Below, one piece after another: positions 11,158 through 26,100 of a stretch of DNA of 64,000 bases; the first letter of the stretch is position 1, and each line of letters starts with the position of its first letter. The DNA comes from Daphnia carinata (Eukaryota; Arthropoda; Branchiopoda; Diplostraca; Daphniidae): assembly GCF_022539665.2 (NCBI RefSeq), contig NC_081334.1, positions 7,100,424-7,164,423 of the forward strand, written 5' to 3'. The position numbers and the translations under genes are program-made. Under the pieces are notes generated by a model, which was not told the origin of the DNA, did no database searches, and saw nothing but the letters and a program-made list of their open reading frames with translations.

Positions 11158-12644
11158 ATGAGCCGCATTTTACTGATTACTTTAGCCTTAATTACGGTGA
11201 TTCCGTTTTCTTATGGAACTGGAACTGGTAAATTTAGTTTAAAACTCATTTGATGTGTGACGGTTTTCATGAATAACTTTTCAAGTTGGCGAAACTGAAA
11301 TCGATCTATCTTATGATTACGAACGTGAAACTGGCAATGAACTTGGGGAGGATCTTGATTATTATTATGATACCAATGAAACTGATTTGGTAGTTTACCG
11401 ACTCTTCACTAGGTTAGTAAGTTCATTTACATCCACACATACATGTCCATTCCATGATGTAATCTTTATTGTTTGATTGTTTTCCGAAATAGGAAGAACC
11501 CAACAGAATTTCAAGTATTGAAACTTAACGATTGGAATTTGGTTGAATCATCAAATTACAATCCCAATCTCCCAACCAAAATTTATGCCCCGGGTTGGGA
11601 CAATAACGGCTCCATTGCCTATCCAACAAGAGACGGTATTATTTTACATTTTTATTTCGGAACTATTACCTGAACGCTAATTAAATTTTGCCAGAATACC
11701 TACTACGAGAAGACTGTAATTTCATCATCGTCTATTGGTCGGACCTCCAAGCCGGAAATGGTCTGTTTGTCGTCCTCACCACGCAGGAAGCTGCCAATCA
11801 CACTGGGTATTACCCTATTGTTATTACTTTTGGTATATGGAACGTTATTTATATTTTTTTTAATTGTGCTTCTACACAGAGCATTCATAAATTTTTTGGT
11901 TGCCAATGGGACACCTCTAAGTAATTTTCACTTGATGGGCCATAGCGCTGGTACTCATCTTGCTGGAGGAGCCGGAGCTAATGTGTTAGCTGGAAAAGTA
12001 CCCAGAATCACTGGTAATCATATTTTACACCTGCCTTACAATGTCCGCTTTAAAATTAGATGTATTAAAACAAAATGTTCTATTAGGCTTAGATCCAGCT
12101 AAAGGTGCGTGGACTTATAACGACACAGCAACGCGATTGGACATCACGGATGCTGAATTTGTCGACATCGTACACACGAACGGAGGATCAATTTTGGAAG
12201 GAGAAATTGCTTTTTATGAAGCTATGGGTCATGTTGATTTCTATGTAAATGGAGGCCACAAACAACCTGGTTGTGAGGATCCGGATTATAGTAAGAACTT
12301 AATTAAATTCCTACATCATCATATTGATCAAATTAAAAGCAGAGCCTTATCGTTTGCGTCTATAGCTTGCTGTCATCACTGTCGTGCTGTTGATTTATTC
12401 GCTGAATCCATAAACACGGAAATAGGCTTTGTGTCAGTACGTTGTGATTCGTTCGAGGCATATCAGAATGGAACGTGTGATGGAAACGACCAGGAGCTCA
12501 TGGGAGACAAAGTTTCTTTAAGGTAAGTGTGAAAGAAACCCTTACCTAGTTAACACGGACTGAATCGTGATTTTCTATGTAACTAGTGCACGCGGAACTT
12601 TTTATTTGTCAACTAACGAACAAGCACCATGGGCTATGGGATAA
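11158..12644 (+). CDS. Secreted pancreatic-lipase-family protein C
   Basis: Third tandem lipase-like gene. Exons: 11158-11227, 11286-11412, 11493-11635, 11695-11806, 11880-12013, 12087-12290, 12366-12522, 12587-12644; phases close, about 334 aa. Signal peptide MSRILLITLALITVIPFSYG, then an acidic Tyr-rich insert (YDYERETGNELGEDLDYYYD) not seen in A or B. The nucleophile elbow is the classical GHSAGTHLAG rather than GFSMG; acid in GLDPAKG; His in CCHHCRAVDLFAES. Exon borders differ from A and B: an intron lies upstream of the serine (11807-11879), and the intron after the serine is missing. Exons 3, 7 and 8 have exactly the same lengths as in B, showing common descent. Expected to be an active secreted lipase. 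Confidence 0.88.
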
Positions 12645-13542
12645 AATCGGATGGCAATTTATATCTGCTGCATCAGCCAAATTTCATTTGTGAAATTAGT
12701 CTGTTGAACAAGACAGATAACATTAATTTCTTAATTCTTTTTCAAACACGATTTTATCTTCCTGTTGATCCGGCTTACACGTGATTATATTGTTATTGTG
12801 TTGCATGCTTAGTTTCAAAGTGTATTGTACTTGACATCAGGTAGAGATCAAAGGAAGCTCCAAAGTCCTGTTTCGAAGCCGGCGTTTAAATCTTAAGAGC
12901 ACTGATTTTCAGTCTGGTTTTTTTTTCATCCTATTTGTTTAAGCTTGTAAATGTTTTATGCTATAGTTTTTTTTACAGGGGAAAGCCGAAAGAACTGTTT
13001 GCTGGCGCAGGAAACGTAACCTAGTTGCATTAAAAAGTGAAATTGGAACAATGTAGTTTTCGAGCCTGTTCGTATGTTAAACTTTCTGACTATTCACCCA
13101 AAATGAATTCAATCAAGTAAAGTAAAACAATATCTGTGACAGTAGCACATGGAAGAGGGCGTTTATGGCTCTGTTTTCAAGTGATTAGAGGGCAAATCTC
13201 TGCATTTGGTTTTAAAACAGAGTTCGTCGGCCTCTTTTTCTATGACTGCCTCTTTAAATGCCAGTTAAATGTCCCGACTCGACGTGAAAAATCCTACTGA
13301 ATATTCGGGATTTTCTTATCTCATCCGGCTACGTCATGATCGACTGTGTTAGCAGACACTGCTGGCATATTCTATGGTACGACAAGTTAAGAACTTTTAT
13401 ACAACCTTCCATTGTGTTCCTTACATGTTCTGTTTCAAGTTGCTGTTGACTTTAGGTATTATTCGACTAACAAAGTTACCAAACGGAAAAGGTGATTCGA
13501 CCTGCTGAATGCCATCCGAAGACGTTGATAAGCTTAACCATT
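12645..13542. other. Intergenic region between lipase C and gene D
   Basis: No gene is visible. From 13151 onward it contains the upstream block shared with genes E and F (see the regulatory entries). A short TTTATACAAC at about 13396 sits where gene F has its TATA box. Confidence 0.55.
13151..13365 (+). promoter_or_regulatory. Shared upstream block, copy 1 (gene D)
   Basis: Starts with GGAAGAGGGCGTTTATGGCT at 13151 and continues with GATTAGAGGGCAAATCT, then CTTATCTCATCC at about 13315-13326 (GATA-type site on the minus strand, GAGATAAG), CTACGTCATGAT and GTTAGCAG. The same words in the same order occur upstream of genes E and F. The block begins 392 nt before the start codon. Confidence 0.75.
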
Positions 13543-16236
13543 ATGCAGCCATTAAAATGCATCGTAACGTTGCTGAGCTTAAGTTTAGCGCTTGCTATTC
13601 CTAAAGGTATAGTTGACGAACCTCAAACAGATCCAAGGTAAACATTCTTGAACAACATCAGCATAGTTTGCTATCTAAATAAAGTAAAATACTTAATTTA
13701 ATGGCATAAGAATTTTGTATGCGAATTAACCAAAAAGCTTTCGTTTTTGAATTGCATGTAGCGGACTCAAAGGTAGGAAGAGTGAATCTCCTCAGGTAGT
13801 AGAACGGAGCTTGCACGCCGGGCAACCTTCTCCTATTTCTGCTGGATTGAAATCACCATCCAGAGGGATTCCAATTAGATCGAATCAAGAATCTTCGATT
13901 ACTTTGGCACCAAAGATAGTATCAACTTCAATTCATATTGATAAAGAACCCACAGCTTCTATTCCTGCTACAGGTCAATGTGATCCAACTAGGCCACATA
14001 GTCCACATCCAACTAATTGCTACATGTTTTACCATTGTGTACAACGGCTCAATTATGTTGAAAAAGTGGAGAAGACATGCAATCCACCAACCATGTTCAA
14101 TCCTGACACTATGATTTGTGACTGGCCTGAATCGGTACGAAAAATCCGGCCGGAATGTGGAGTTGCAGTCGCTAGTACTCAATCCCCAATTGTTTCATCC
14201 ATCAATTCAAGCTCTGCCAGATTGAAAACCCAGCCGAATCCAATCAAATCTGCATCGCTCATCTCAAAAACTGGTGCGTAACATTTCTTCACTTCCTGAT
14301 TTCATGTACTATGATTCATTCTTTATCTTTCTTAGCTACGTGCGTGCCCCCTTGTCAAAATCTTGGGTTCTGTAAGGCTCCAGGAGAGTGTATCTGTCCG
14401 GAAACCTTTGAAGGGCCGCAATGTCAATTTGTCAAGACTCAACGGTGTCTCCAAAAACCGCCCACTCCATCAAATTCACGAGTTTTTTATAATGACAAAG
14501 AATATATATCGACTTGCAACAAAGGTTTCGCCTTCCCCGACGGTAGCAAAGAATTCAGAATGGTTTGCGACGCTGGGAATTGGGTCCAACATCATCAACC
14601 AACGGGAACTGTTCAAAAAGTCCCCGACTGCCAACGTAATGATTGATCATTTGTTTTTACCATCGTGTTACAACTCAATCTTTCTTCAATTTTTGGTTTG
14701 CCCGCAGCCGTATGTGACCCACCCTGCGTCAACGGAGGACGATGTCTGCCCAATAATTATTGTGACTGTCCGCAAGAGTTTCGGGGACCGCAATGCAATT
14801 ATCGTAGGTCCTTTCGATTTCAACCTACTAAAATTCCGGTCGTCTTCACGTTCACTACTTTCATTTTTTGTTGTTTTGCATTTGGTGTCCACTCGTCGCG
14901 TTCGTCCTATTTTTGAAATTTTTTTATAGCCGCGAAAAATTGCGCCCCTGAGCTAATGAACTTCAATGGAGGCTATAATTGCACAATCGGAAGTACTTTT
15001 CTACGCTGCTCACTCAAATGTGGTGCAAATGGTGTTTTCGAATATCCACCTGCTGCTGTTTACTCTTGCGAATATGCCAAGGCTAAATTTACTCCCGAAC
15101 CGATACCGCAATGCATATTTGGTAAATAATTTAACCGTGCACTAATATAGGGCCTTAATGTTCGTACTGTTTCAGCGAGACAGCAGTCCCAGAATTTAAA
15201 ATTGAAATCTACAAATCAATCGCAAGTGTTGATTGAACAGAGCGCTGGGCTGAGAGGGAATTTTCAACACTCAGCAAACCATGAAACTGAATGGTATCAT
15301 CCAACCACAGCCTCCCCAACTTCAATTCACTCAGAAGGAAAATCTCAAAATCCAGTTCGTGCTCCAGATCGTTGTGATCCAGCTCGACCACATAGCCCGC
15401 ACCCAACAAATTGCTATTTGTTTTATCATTGCGTCAACGGCATCAAAGGGGTCGTTTATCTTGAAAAGACTTGCCAACCTCCGGCGATGTTCAATCCAAA
15501 CACAATGATTTGCGACTGGCCGGAAACGGTGATGCATATCCGGCCTTGCGGAGTCATTACCGTTCCTAGTACGAAGAAAGAGGCTGCAGCCGATTCTTGC
15601 CTAGATGGATGGGGCGATTGGGTTAGTGTATCCACACCGGCAGAAAATGCTGGAGATTTCGAATTGTACGAACAAATGGTTCCCCAAGATTCCGTCTGTC
15701 CGTCATCGAGCGTTCGTGAAATTGAACATCAAGTACGTTTTCGTTGCAATTGCGAAGATGATACATCTTTACCGCTCGTAAAAATATCAGAGCCTTTAAT
15801 GGCCGAAAAAGTCACGCATGTTGCAACAACACGTAAGCCCACGGCTGCAGAGAAAGTCGTTCTTGCTCCAACGACACCTGCAATTGCGAAAAAGAACCTT
15901 GAATGTCCTAAGGGTTATTCGTGGAGCCGTTGCGCTTACATTTGTACTCGGGTAAATGTTCTCCTTAAATGATTTCATGGAAGCTATTCACTAAAAGTAA
16001 TTTAATTGAAATTAATGCGCCATTTTATTATTCGGTTGTAGCTTTGCTCATCTTACGCTGCTGAGGTGAAAAAACAAGGACGGTGTCAAACGTCGAATGA
16101 TTTGAGTTGCACACCTGGATGCGTCGAAGACGATGACACCATGGATCGAAGTTGTCTGTGGTATGATAAGTATACTTGCGTGCCTCCTACTGATTGCGTA
16201 GCTGCTCCAACCCAGCAAATTCATCAGAAAGGATAA
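13543..16236 (+). CDS. Short hemolectin-like secreted protein D (CBM14-EGF-CBM14-WxxW mosaic)
   Basis: Exons: 13543-13637, 13762-14273, 14336-14635, 14708-14803, 14930-15121, 15176-15951, 16042-16236; phases close, about 721 aa. Signal peptide ([18 protein letters not shown]). A CBM14/peritrophin-A chitin-binding domain (C-DPTRPHSPHPTNCYMFYHC) is followed by an EGF-like module with a CCP-like tail, a second EGF, a cysteine-rich unit (FNGGYNC...FEYPP), a second CBM14, a WxxW mucin-type domain (WGDWVSVSTPAE) and a TIL-like tail (CPKGYSWSRCAYIC). The first half matches hemolectin F exons 1, 2 and 5-8; the second half matches F exons 36-37. All VWD domains are missing, and the WxxW domain lacks its middle. 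Probably a chitin- or matrix-binding haemolymph protein; function is inferred. Confidence 0.82.
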
Positions 16237-16816
16237 GTACTTTTAATTTACAATTTCAGTTCTGTTTTTATCGAATATCAGTTCAGTGTACCTTGAGCGA
16301 ATTTACACAAAAGCATATGCATAATGATTGCGACTTTGTATGTAAACAAGTTGAATGCTAATTGAACTTTTGATGAACGTTCTCGTTCATATTATCACCA
16401 ACTTGTTATCAATGTTAGGCATAAATTGCCATTCGTTTCGTTCTGCTCTGAAAGACGCCAAACAAAATGTGCTTATGGAAGAGGGCGTTTATAGCCGTGC
16501 TGTGTCTGAGCGATTAGCAAGTGGATCTCGAACGAAGAGCTTGGAACATTTTTCTTATTGCAAAACACTGTTTATAACGTTTGATTCTCGGGAATCTGTT
16601 ATCTCATCCTCTCCCAACTACGCCTTGGTATGACGTGCATACGTATGGGTATGCTTTAAACAAAGTTATGAAACGTTATTAAGCGACGCATAACCATCAG
16701 CTGATGTCCAGTTCCAAAACGTCCGCTCGTTTCAGCATTTAATTTGTAAAAAACTGTCTGTTTTTGCTCGTGGCTTTAGTTTACGTTGACAATTGTTAAT
16801 TAACTTTAGTGTCTCC
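16237..16816. other. Intergenic region between genes D and E
   Basis: Contains the second copy of the shared upstream block from 16477 and the 3' end of D. No other gene is visible. Confidence 0.55.
16477..16640 (+). promoter_or_regulatory. Shared upstream block, copy 2 (gene E)
   Basis: GGAAGAGGGCGTTTATAGCC at 16477, then GCGATTAGCAAGTGGATCT, then TTATCTCATCCTCTCCAAC-type sequence around 16599-16618 with the GATA-type site. It is the most diverged copy: the ACGTCATGAT word has become ACGCCTTGGTATGACGTG, and the spacing between block and gene is shorter, at 340 nt before the start codon. Confidence 0.7.
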
Positions 16817-18983
<2,167 letters not shown>

Positions 18984-20499
18984 GTTTATGTTTATTTTCT
19001 ATTTTTCTCTTTGAAAATTTTATCGTTTCATTTAATTTGTATAGAATTTCTTTTTTCTTTCATGTATGCATTACAACTGTGAATTTATTGTTGCCTAGTG
19101 TTAAAATAAATGATGGCTGAAACAATTTGTCAAAGCAAAACTTTTTGTTGATGGAAATGGAAACGTACAAACCATGACGTGGATTTGGAACAAATGAAAA
19201 AAAAAAGTGTTTGCCAAGTTCTTTTTTTATCAACACATTTTTCTGAATTTTGATTTGCCACTGATTTCATTTTTCATCCCACAAATGTTACGACATAAAC
19301 ACTGAGAGATAACTTTTTAAGTGGAGTCTCGAATGTTCGAGAAATCCGCCATTTTTTTGCTGTTTAATAGTGAAATTCGGGCTTACCTTGAGCTGGCAAT
19401 TGCCCCTCGAAGTTTTTGGAATATACAACAGACATGGTAATACACAAGCTTACTTTAAATTGCCTATATTATTACGATCCTCAATTAAGATAAATGCAAG
19501 CGAAAGGTTTCATAATTTTTCATTGCAGATATGCAAGATTGACCTTGCCAACTTTAGCAGAAAGGTTTTTGACCCGTAAACCGCGCCGTATGCCACGCGC
19601 CATTTTGATTACCCTACCTTAGCAAGCGAGGGTAGGGGTAAGAATATTGCCCTTAGAAATCGATTTCAAAGTTATTTAAATTTATAATCTCTCATTCTTC
19701 TTTGTTTCATCGTTGTTGAAAGTTCCATTTGCAAAAGTTCTCGAATTTACACGACCACTCAAACAAAAATCAGGTTAATCATCTTTTTATTGTTGGCTTA
19801 TTTCATTGGAATGCTAAATATGTTCAGTGTTCAATGTCACTTTTGAGAAACGACCTCGTAACCTAATGCATTATCGCTGAACAACTAAATAACATTGTGA
19901 GCGATCAAGTTTTCCTAGAACGAAACGTTACTCAAAATTGTGTCCGAGCTGTAACGGAAATACAGCCAAGTAAATGTGCTTTGTGATAAAAAGAAAAGGG
20001 TACAGCAAGTTATTGAATGGGTTGTCTGATAATGTGATTTCGAAATCAAGTTTTAACTGGAATTGCTACTTGTTTCTGCGAAAGCTATTTGGAACTGGGG
20101 GTGTACATTCAATATTTTCAGTTGAAACCCTGATAGATAAGTGTTGTCCATTATTTGTCAAGTACATTGAAACATCTGAAAAGGATATTGCAAAATGATT
20201 GCTAGTTTTCTAGTACATGATGTTATCTGTTGGTCTATCAATTTTCAACGTGATGGTTTCTAGAAATTTCATGCCATAATATTTCAATAATTTTTTTAAT
20301 TTATTTCAGCATCTCGAGTGTGAGGATTTTGCCCCAAAAATGGAGTTTGCTACTTGGCCTATACCACACATGTACGATGCCGTCGATGGAACAACGTACC
20401 TCTTTGAAAATTCATTAAAAATGTTACACAAAACTAGCAAGTGAAACAAATTATGTTACCAATAGGTCACCATGTCGACGCCTGTGGACGAAACATAAA
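18984..20499. other. Intergenic region between genes E and F (distal part)
   Basis: No coding signal seen. It holds the 3' end of E, a three-unit heat-shock-element match (19331-19343), further paired GAA/TTC words at 19718-19725 and 19738-19745, and a short inverted repeat TACCCTACC/GGTAGGGGTA (19610-19640). Confidence 0.5.
19331..19343. promoter_or_regulatory. Match to a three-unit heat shock element
   Basis: GAAtgTTCgaGAA fits the nGAAnnTTCnnGAAn consensus exactly. It lies about 350 nt after gene E and 1.6 kb before F. Single matches of this length can occur by chance, so function is uncertain. Confidence 0.4.
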
Positions 20500-20757
20500 G
20501 GAAGAGGGCGTTTATGGCTCGGCTGCGTCGAAGCGATTAGAAGGCAAATCTGGTATTTCATTTGAAATGCACGATCTGTTTTTTTGGTTTTGTTTCTCTC
20601 TGGTATACGAGACCAGCTCTTTGCGTTATGTCTAAACTTCCTCACGTCCTATTCGCTGGATCTTCTTATCTCATCCTCTGTCAACTACGTCATGATGGGA
20701 CGTGCGTTAGCAGCATCGATCTTCTCGCGACACAACAAGTAATGTAACTTTATAAAA
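20500..20757 (+). promoter_or_regulatory. Shared upstream block, copy 3, and TATA box of hemolectin F
   Basis: GGAAGAGGGCGTTTATGGCT at 20500, GCGATTAGAAGGCAAATCT, CTTATCTCATCC at about 20665-20676, CAACTACGTCATGAT and GTTAGCAGC, then AACTTTATAAAAC with TATAAAA at 20751-20757. A TCCAGTTA initiator-like word at 20781 is about 30 nt further. The start codon is at 20914. GATA sites drive hemolectin expression in fly blood cells (family knowledge); the same use here is inference. Confidence 0.72.
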
Positions 20758-20913
20758 CATTCAGTTACACTCGATTCATGTCCAGTTACAATTTACATTT
20801 CGATTAATCCAGTTTTATTAACAGACAGCCCCAACAAAGTTTTACTTTGATTCAATCATACGGTTAATTCATCGGTGCCGAATGCCAAACTGAGGCGTCA
20901 AGCTTGAATTGTC

Positions 20914-23156
20914 ATGGATCCATTAAAATGTATCGTGACATTACTCAGCTTAAGCTTAGTCCTTGCTGTACCCCAAGGTATTCTCGATGACATGGATGCG
21001 GAAATGGACTTGTTAGGTCTTCAACAGCAAGATCAAAAGTAAAAACTTGTCGTGATTTCTTTAATTTCCATATATTTTCTTCAAGTGGTGCTGCGTATCA
21101 CAATATGCTATCTTGGAAATAATTTTACATGCTTTTTTTAGCGGCCTGAAAGGCAGAAAAGGCGTGGAAGCGCCACAGAAAGCAGAACGGGCATTTACTG
21201 TCGGTCAGTTTTTGGGCAAGGGCATAAACCAAGGTACAAACCAGGGTGTGGGCCTAGCTCTTGGATTAGGTAAAGGAATTAAGAGTGCAATTGGAAATTT
21301 GTTCGGAGGAGGACCCAAACGGTGTGATCCAGCACGACCGCACACCCCGCATCCCACCGATTGCTACATCTTTTATCATTGCGTCGATCGGCTCACCGGG
21401 ATTGAGCAAGTAGAAAAGACTTGCAATCCACCGACCATGTTCAACCCTGATACAATGATATGTGACTGGCCGGAATCGGTGATGAAAATCCGCCCGGAGT
21501 GTGCATTTTTAGACACTGCCGCACAGGTTCCGCAACGCTCTACAGGATTGAAATCTCCTAGCAAACCCACTCCTAACAAACCGGGAGCGCTCTACTTCAA
21601 AGGAGGTATGTAAGATTTCTATATTACTACTCTTTTAATATTCAAATGTTTGGGAACAACCATACTTGTCATCTTAAGGGATCGATTCGTTCACCTTTTT
21701 CTAGTTTGTTGTTTTGAAACCTATAATTTAATCAGCAGGATGAATACGAAGGGTACGTCAGCATTGCCGTGTTGACTCTTACGTAATAGGGCATTTGCAG
21801 TAGGGCGTAAACTGAGAGCATTTTAATCTAATGGGTATCACAAGTGTTGCACTGGACTGTCGTCAGACTGGAAATATGTAATGCGTACCTGGCCTTATTG
21901 GACATGTTAACGTATTACGGGAATTCCGATGGGAAGCCAATCTATTTACTGCATAAGGTTTCATTTCAAAGACTCTAGATCAGTAAGAATCGTTGCGAGT
22001 TTTGAGTAATTGATCTTGTTAATTCGCTTTAGGGTGCACGGAAAGGCCTCCAACGCCCGCCAATGCAAATGTCAAATGCTCACCTAATAGGTAAGTTTAC
22101 TCGCATGCAAATACAAAAGTTTACAAGCTAAAATTTTAATGTATTTCAGTGGTCATTGTGACGTCAAGTGCTTGGAAGACTTCTCGTTCCCGGATAAATC
22201 GACACAAATGCAAATCAAATGTGAAGCACCTGGTGTCTGGAAAGTGGCTAATTGGGACAATATGCCCGATTGTGAACGTAAGTTGCATAAACATTCAAGC
22301 TGAAATTTCATTATTTACGTTTCGTTTGACATTGTTTTTGGATTTGATTTTTATACCAACAGCTATCTGCATGCCTCCTTGCCAAAATTTGGGCTTCTGC
22401 ATTGCACCAGGTGTTTGTAACTGTCCAGACAATTTCGAAGGATCGGAATGTCAGATCCCCAAAAGCAAACCATGCCTTGACAAGCCGCCCACCCCGATGA
22501 ATTCCCGAGTTGTCTGTAACGAGAAAGAATGCATTTCAACCTGCAACAGGGGTTTCGCGTTCCCCGGCGGTAGCAAGAAACTGACGATGGTCTGTGACGC
22601 TGGAAATTGGGTCCAACGTCAACAACCGCCGGGAAAATTTCAGAAAGTCCCCGACTGCCTGCGTAATGACATAGTTTTGCCTAATTATCACTCGTTCAAG
22701 CCGTGACTTAAATTTCTGTTCTTTCCTTTTAAAATATTCCCACAGCCGTGTGCGACCCACCATGCGCCAACGGAGGCCGATGCCTTCCCAACAACTATTG
22801 CGAGTGTCCCCAGGAGTTTCGAGGGCCGCAGTGCAATTATCGTATGTCCTTTCGATTTCAACTTAGAATCAAATGCCGCATTTCTTCGACATGGGATACT
22901 TTCATTTTTCCTAACTATTGTTTACAATTTCTCATGTGGTTTTGATTTTTTCCGACTTTTACAGCTGTTGAGAATTGCGCCCCAGAGCGGATGAACTTTA
23001 ACGGCGGCTACAACTGCTCCGGCGGAAGTACTTCGTTTAGCTGCTCCCTTAACTGCGGTGCAGATGGGGTTTTCGAATTTCTACCAGCTCCTCGCTACAC
23101 TTGCGAATATGCCAAGGCCCAGTTTATTCCCGATCCTATACCTCAATGTATCTTTG
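20914..23156 (+). other. Hemolectin exons 1-7: signal, CBM14, CCP and EGF modules
   Basis: Exons 20914-21038, 21142-21605, 22033-22090, 22150-22277, 22373-22663, 22746-22841, 22965-23156. Exon 1 is the signal peptide ([18 protein letters not shown]). Exon 2 has a Gly-rich linker ([16 protein letters not shown]) and a CBM14 domain ([30 protein letters not shown]). Exons 3-4 form a CCP-like module, exon 5 an EGF plus CCP-like unit ([11 protein letters not shown]), exon 6 an EGF ([11 protein letters not shown]), exon 7 a cysteine-rich unit ([21 protein letters not shown]). Nearly all introns are phase 1 or 2 and border modules, which favours exon shuffling. Genes D and E are built from the same exon set. 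Confidence 0.85.
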
Positions 23157-26100
23157 GTAAATATGGAAAATTATGTTTTCTAACGACAGTGAATTATGGA
23201 TCCGATAATATTTGTAGCGAGTCAACAAGTTCAATACTTTAAATCGAATTCGACGAGCCATTCGCAAATGCTGATCGAACAAGCATCAGAATTGGAATGG
23301 AACGGTCAACAAACAGTGAAAGAAGAAACGGAATGGTCCTTGGTACCGACTCAAGTAGTGTGGGGCAAAAAAGAATACGAAAAGTATTTTGAAAATTTCT
23401 TTTCCGGCGGCACCGATGGCGGATACGTCATCACCATTCCCGAGGATTCCCTCATCAGGGAAACCTCTGCCAAACCCGGAACATGTTTGGCTTGGGGCGG
23501 GGCTCATTTCAAGACCTTTGATGGTAAAGTGTACAGGTAAGAGGCTTGCCAATTTCTTCATCACGATTTGTTAATGAATGCAGGATCGTGAAATGTTGAT
23601 TTGTTGTATTTACAGCGTGCAAAGTGATTGCAGTTACGTGATGCTACGTGACGCCGTAGCTTCGACTTTCAGTGTCATTTACGGTGTTCAAAAATGCACT
23701 TCGAAATCAAGTTGCAAACGCTTCGTCAATATCCTTGTCGAAGATTTCACCTACGAAATCGATACCAACGGTACGACTACGTCATACGTGTGACATCATT
23801 TTCTAAATTATTATTTTCTGTTTATCTTTGCAGCAAATGGTGAGCCTTATGTTCGTAAAGGAGAGCAATCCATGACACTTCCGAACCAAATCGACGGCAT
23901 ACTCTTCGAACGAGTAGCCAGCTTCGTGATTGTTCAAGCCGAAGGACTAGGATTTACCGTGAAATGGGATACGAAGGTAGTCAGAAATCTCGTTAAATCA
24001 TTGCCATGGGAGTCTATTTCATGCTGAATTGTACGACAGGCGACTGTCACTATCGATGTGAACCATGCGCTTTGGAACCGGACAGCCGGTCTTTGCGGAC
24101 GTATCAATGGCATGTGGGTAGACGACTTCGAGAACCGCGACGGCACACGAAGTTCCAGCCTTCTCGGTTTTGTCAACAGCTGGGAGGCCAGCGGCTTGAC
24201 AGGTATGGCCAAACACAGTTTAGAACGTCATCTGTTTTTACGACTATGTTTTTGTTCTCCTCTTTCCTTTTTCCCGTCTTATCACAATAACATCAATGGC
24301 TCGTATTTTTACCTAGAACAATGCCAGGGCAACCCGAACGAGATGCACGCTTGCAAATGGGACACACCGGAAGATCAACAGGTGTCTAATGAAGCCACGC
24401 AGTTGTGCGAACATCTCCTCAAAGACGAGAAATTTGAGAAATGTCGTAAGGTAAAAACAACGCAATGTATAAAAAAGCTGGCTGATTAAAGGGCGGCGTT
24501 GCATCCTGGCGTAACCTTTTTGAATATTGATTTCTTTTGTGTTTGTAAAATTACAGGTGGTAGACCCGAAATCTTATTATGAAGCGTGCCGATGGGACTA
24601 TTGTCAGTGCACCAAGGCAAATCGAGAGGATTGCGCTTGTTCCGCTTTAGAAACCTACTTCCACGAATGTCTCCGCAACAAAGTGGAATTACCGGACGGT
24701 TGGAGAAATCCTAGTCTATGTCGTAAGTTTTTGTTTGCTTAAATTATGGGGTTTCCCTGTACTCGGAACTATCTGATTTCATAATGATTGGATACAGCTA
24801 TCAATTGCGACAACGGTCGTGTCTACCAAATGTGCGGTCCAATCAGCGATGAAACGTGCTCCGGTCCCGTTACAGCCGAGCCCGTCCGACCGACAGATTT
24901 GTGTGTCGAAGGATGTTATTGTCCCAAAGGCTCTGCTCTCCACAAGGATCGTTGCATCTCTCGTTCACAATGCCCGTGCACGTTGCGCCAGAAGATGTAC
25001 CAACCCGGCGAACAAGTGCCTAACGACTGCAACACTTGGTTAGTTTTTTGCACACACATCTTCTCAGCTTTGTCACGAAAATAAGAGAAAAAAAAAAGGC
25101 GATTTCCGTTAATGAATGATCTCTCCTAAAAAAAAAAACAATAAAAGAGAAACAAACGCATTTTTACTGTTTTTCAGCACCTGCGTTGCTGGCCAGTGGC
25201 AGTGCACCGACGTCCGTTGCGGTTCCCGCTGTGCAGTGCTAGGAGATCCTCACTACACAACGTTCGATGGCCATCATTACGACTTCATGGGCAAATGCTC
25301 CTACTATCTAATGAAAGGTGACAACTACAGCGTTGAGGCTGAAAACGTACCCTGCTCCGGTGCCATATCTCAGGTAAGCCTCTCTATTTCTTATTTATTT
25401 TACATTAGGGTAATTGGCTTCTTCTTCTTCTTCTTGGCTGTTGTTTATCGTTTTTGTTCGACATCCGTTACTCTGTGAGTGGCTCCGCGCCGAACTGAGA
25501 AAAAAAAAAATGCCGTGGTTCCTTTTCACGTTTTTTTTTTACGATGTCCCGAACAAAGTTCGGTTCCATTCTTTCCTTTTTTTTTTTTTTTTTTGTGCAG
25601 TTATGGACCCTGCATTTTCGTTTTAAAGGGCGTGTGAAATGGAGCGAACGAAAAGTATGCCACAGATGATTGAACAAGAGCGAATTGAAATAGCTCCACT
25701 TTTTTTTTTTTTTTTTTTTTTTTTTTCGTATATGTTACGATTTCACCGACCGTGTATAGGAGAGGAAGTGGGGGGGGATGAATAGGCAACATAAAACGAC
25801 ACAAAACAGGGCCGGTAATTAAGAATGAAAACAGTTTTTCTTTTTCGTTTTGCCGTTTACTTTTTTTTTCCTCTTTTTCGTACAACATTTATTGCGACGT
25901 TAGTGGCTAATCGAGTATTTGCCCTTGATAATATATCATCAAGGGCTTCCTTTTCATTAAAATATATCGAATTTTTGTACACTATCAACATGGGGTCGGG
26001 TATGGGGAAAGTTTGGGGGGAAAAAAATAGTAATGTTTATTTTTTTTCCCTCTTTTTAGAATTGGTTAGTTGATCAATCAGCTAATTGCATGTTTAGAGG

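Noticed and set aside
19610-19640. Short inverted repeat TACCCTACC/GGTAGGGGTA as a terminator
   Set aside because: Stem has a bulge, and hairpin terminators are not expected for pol II genes here; kept only as a note in the intergenic entry.
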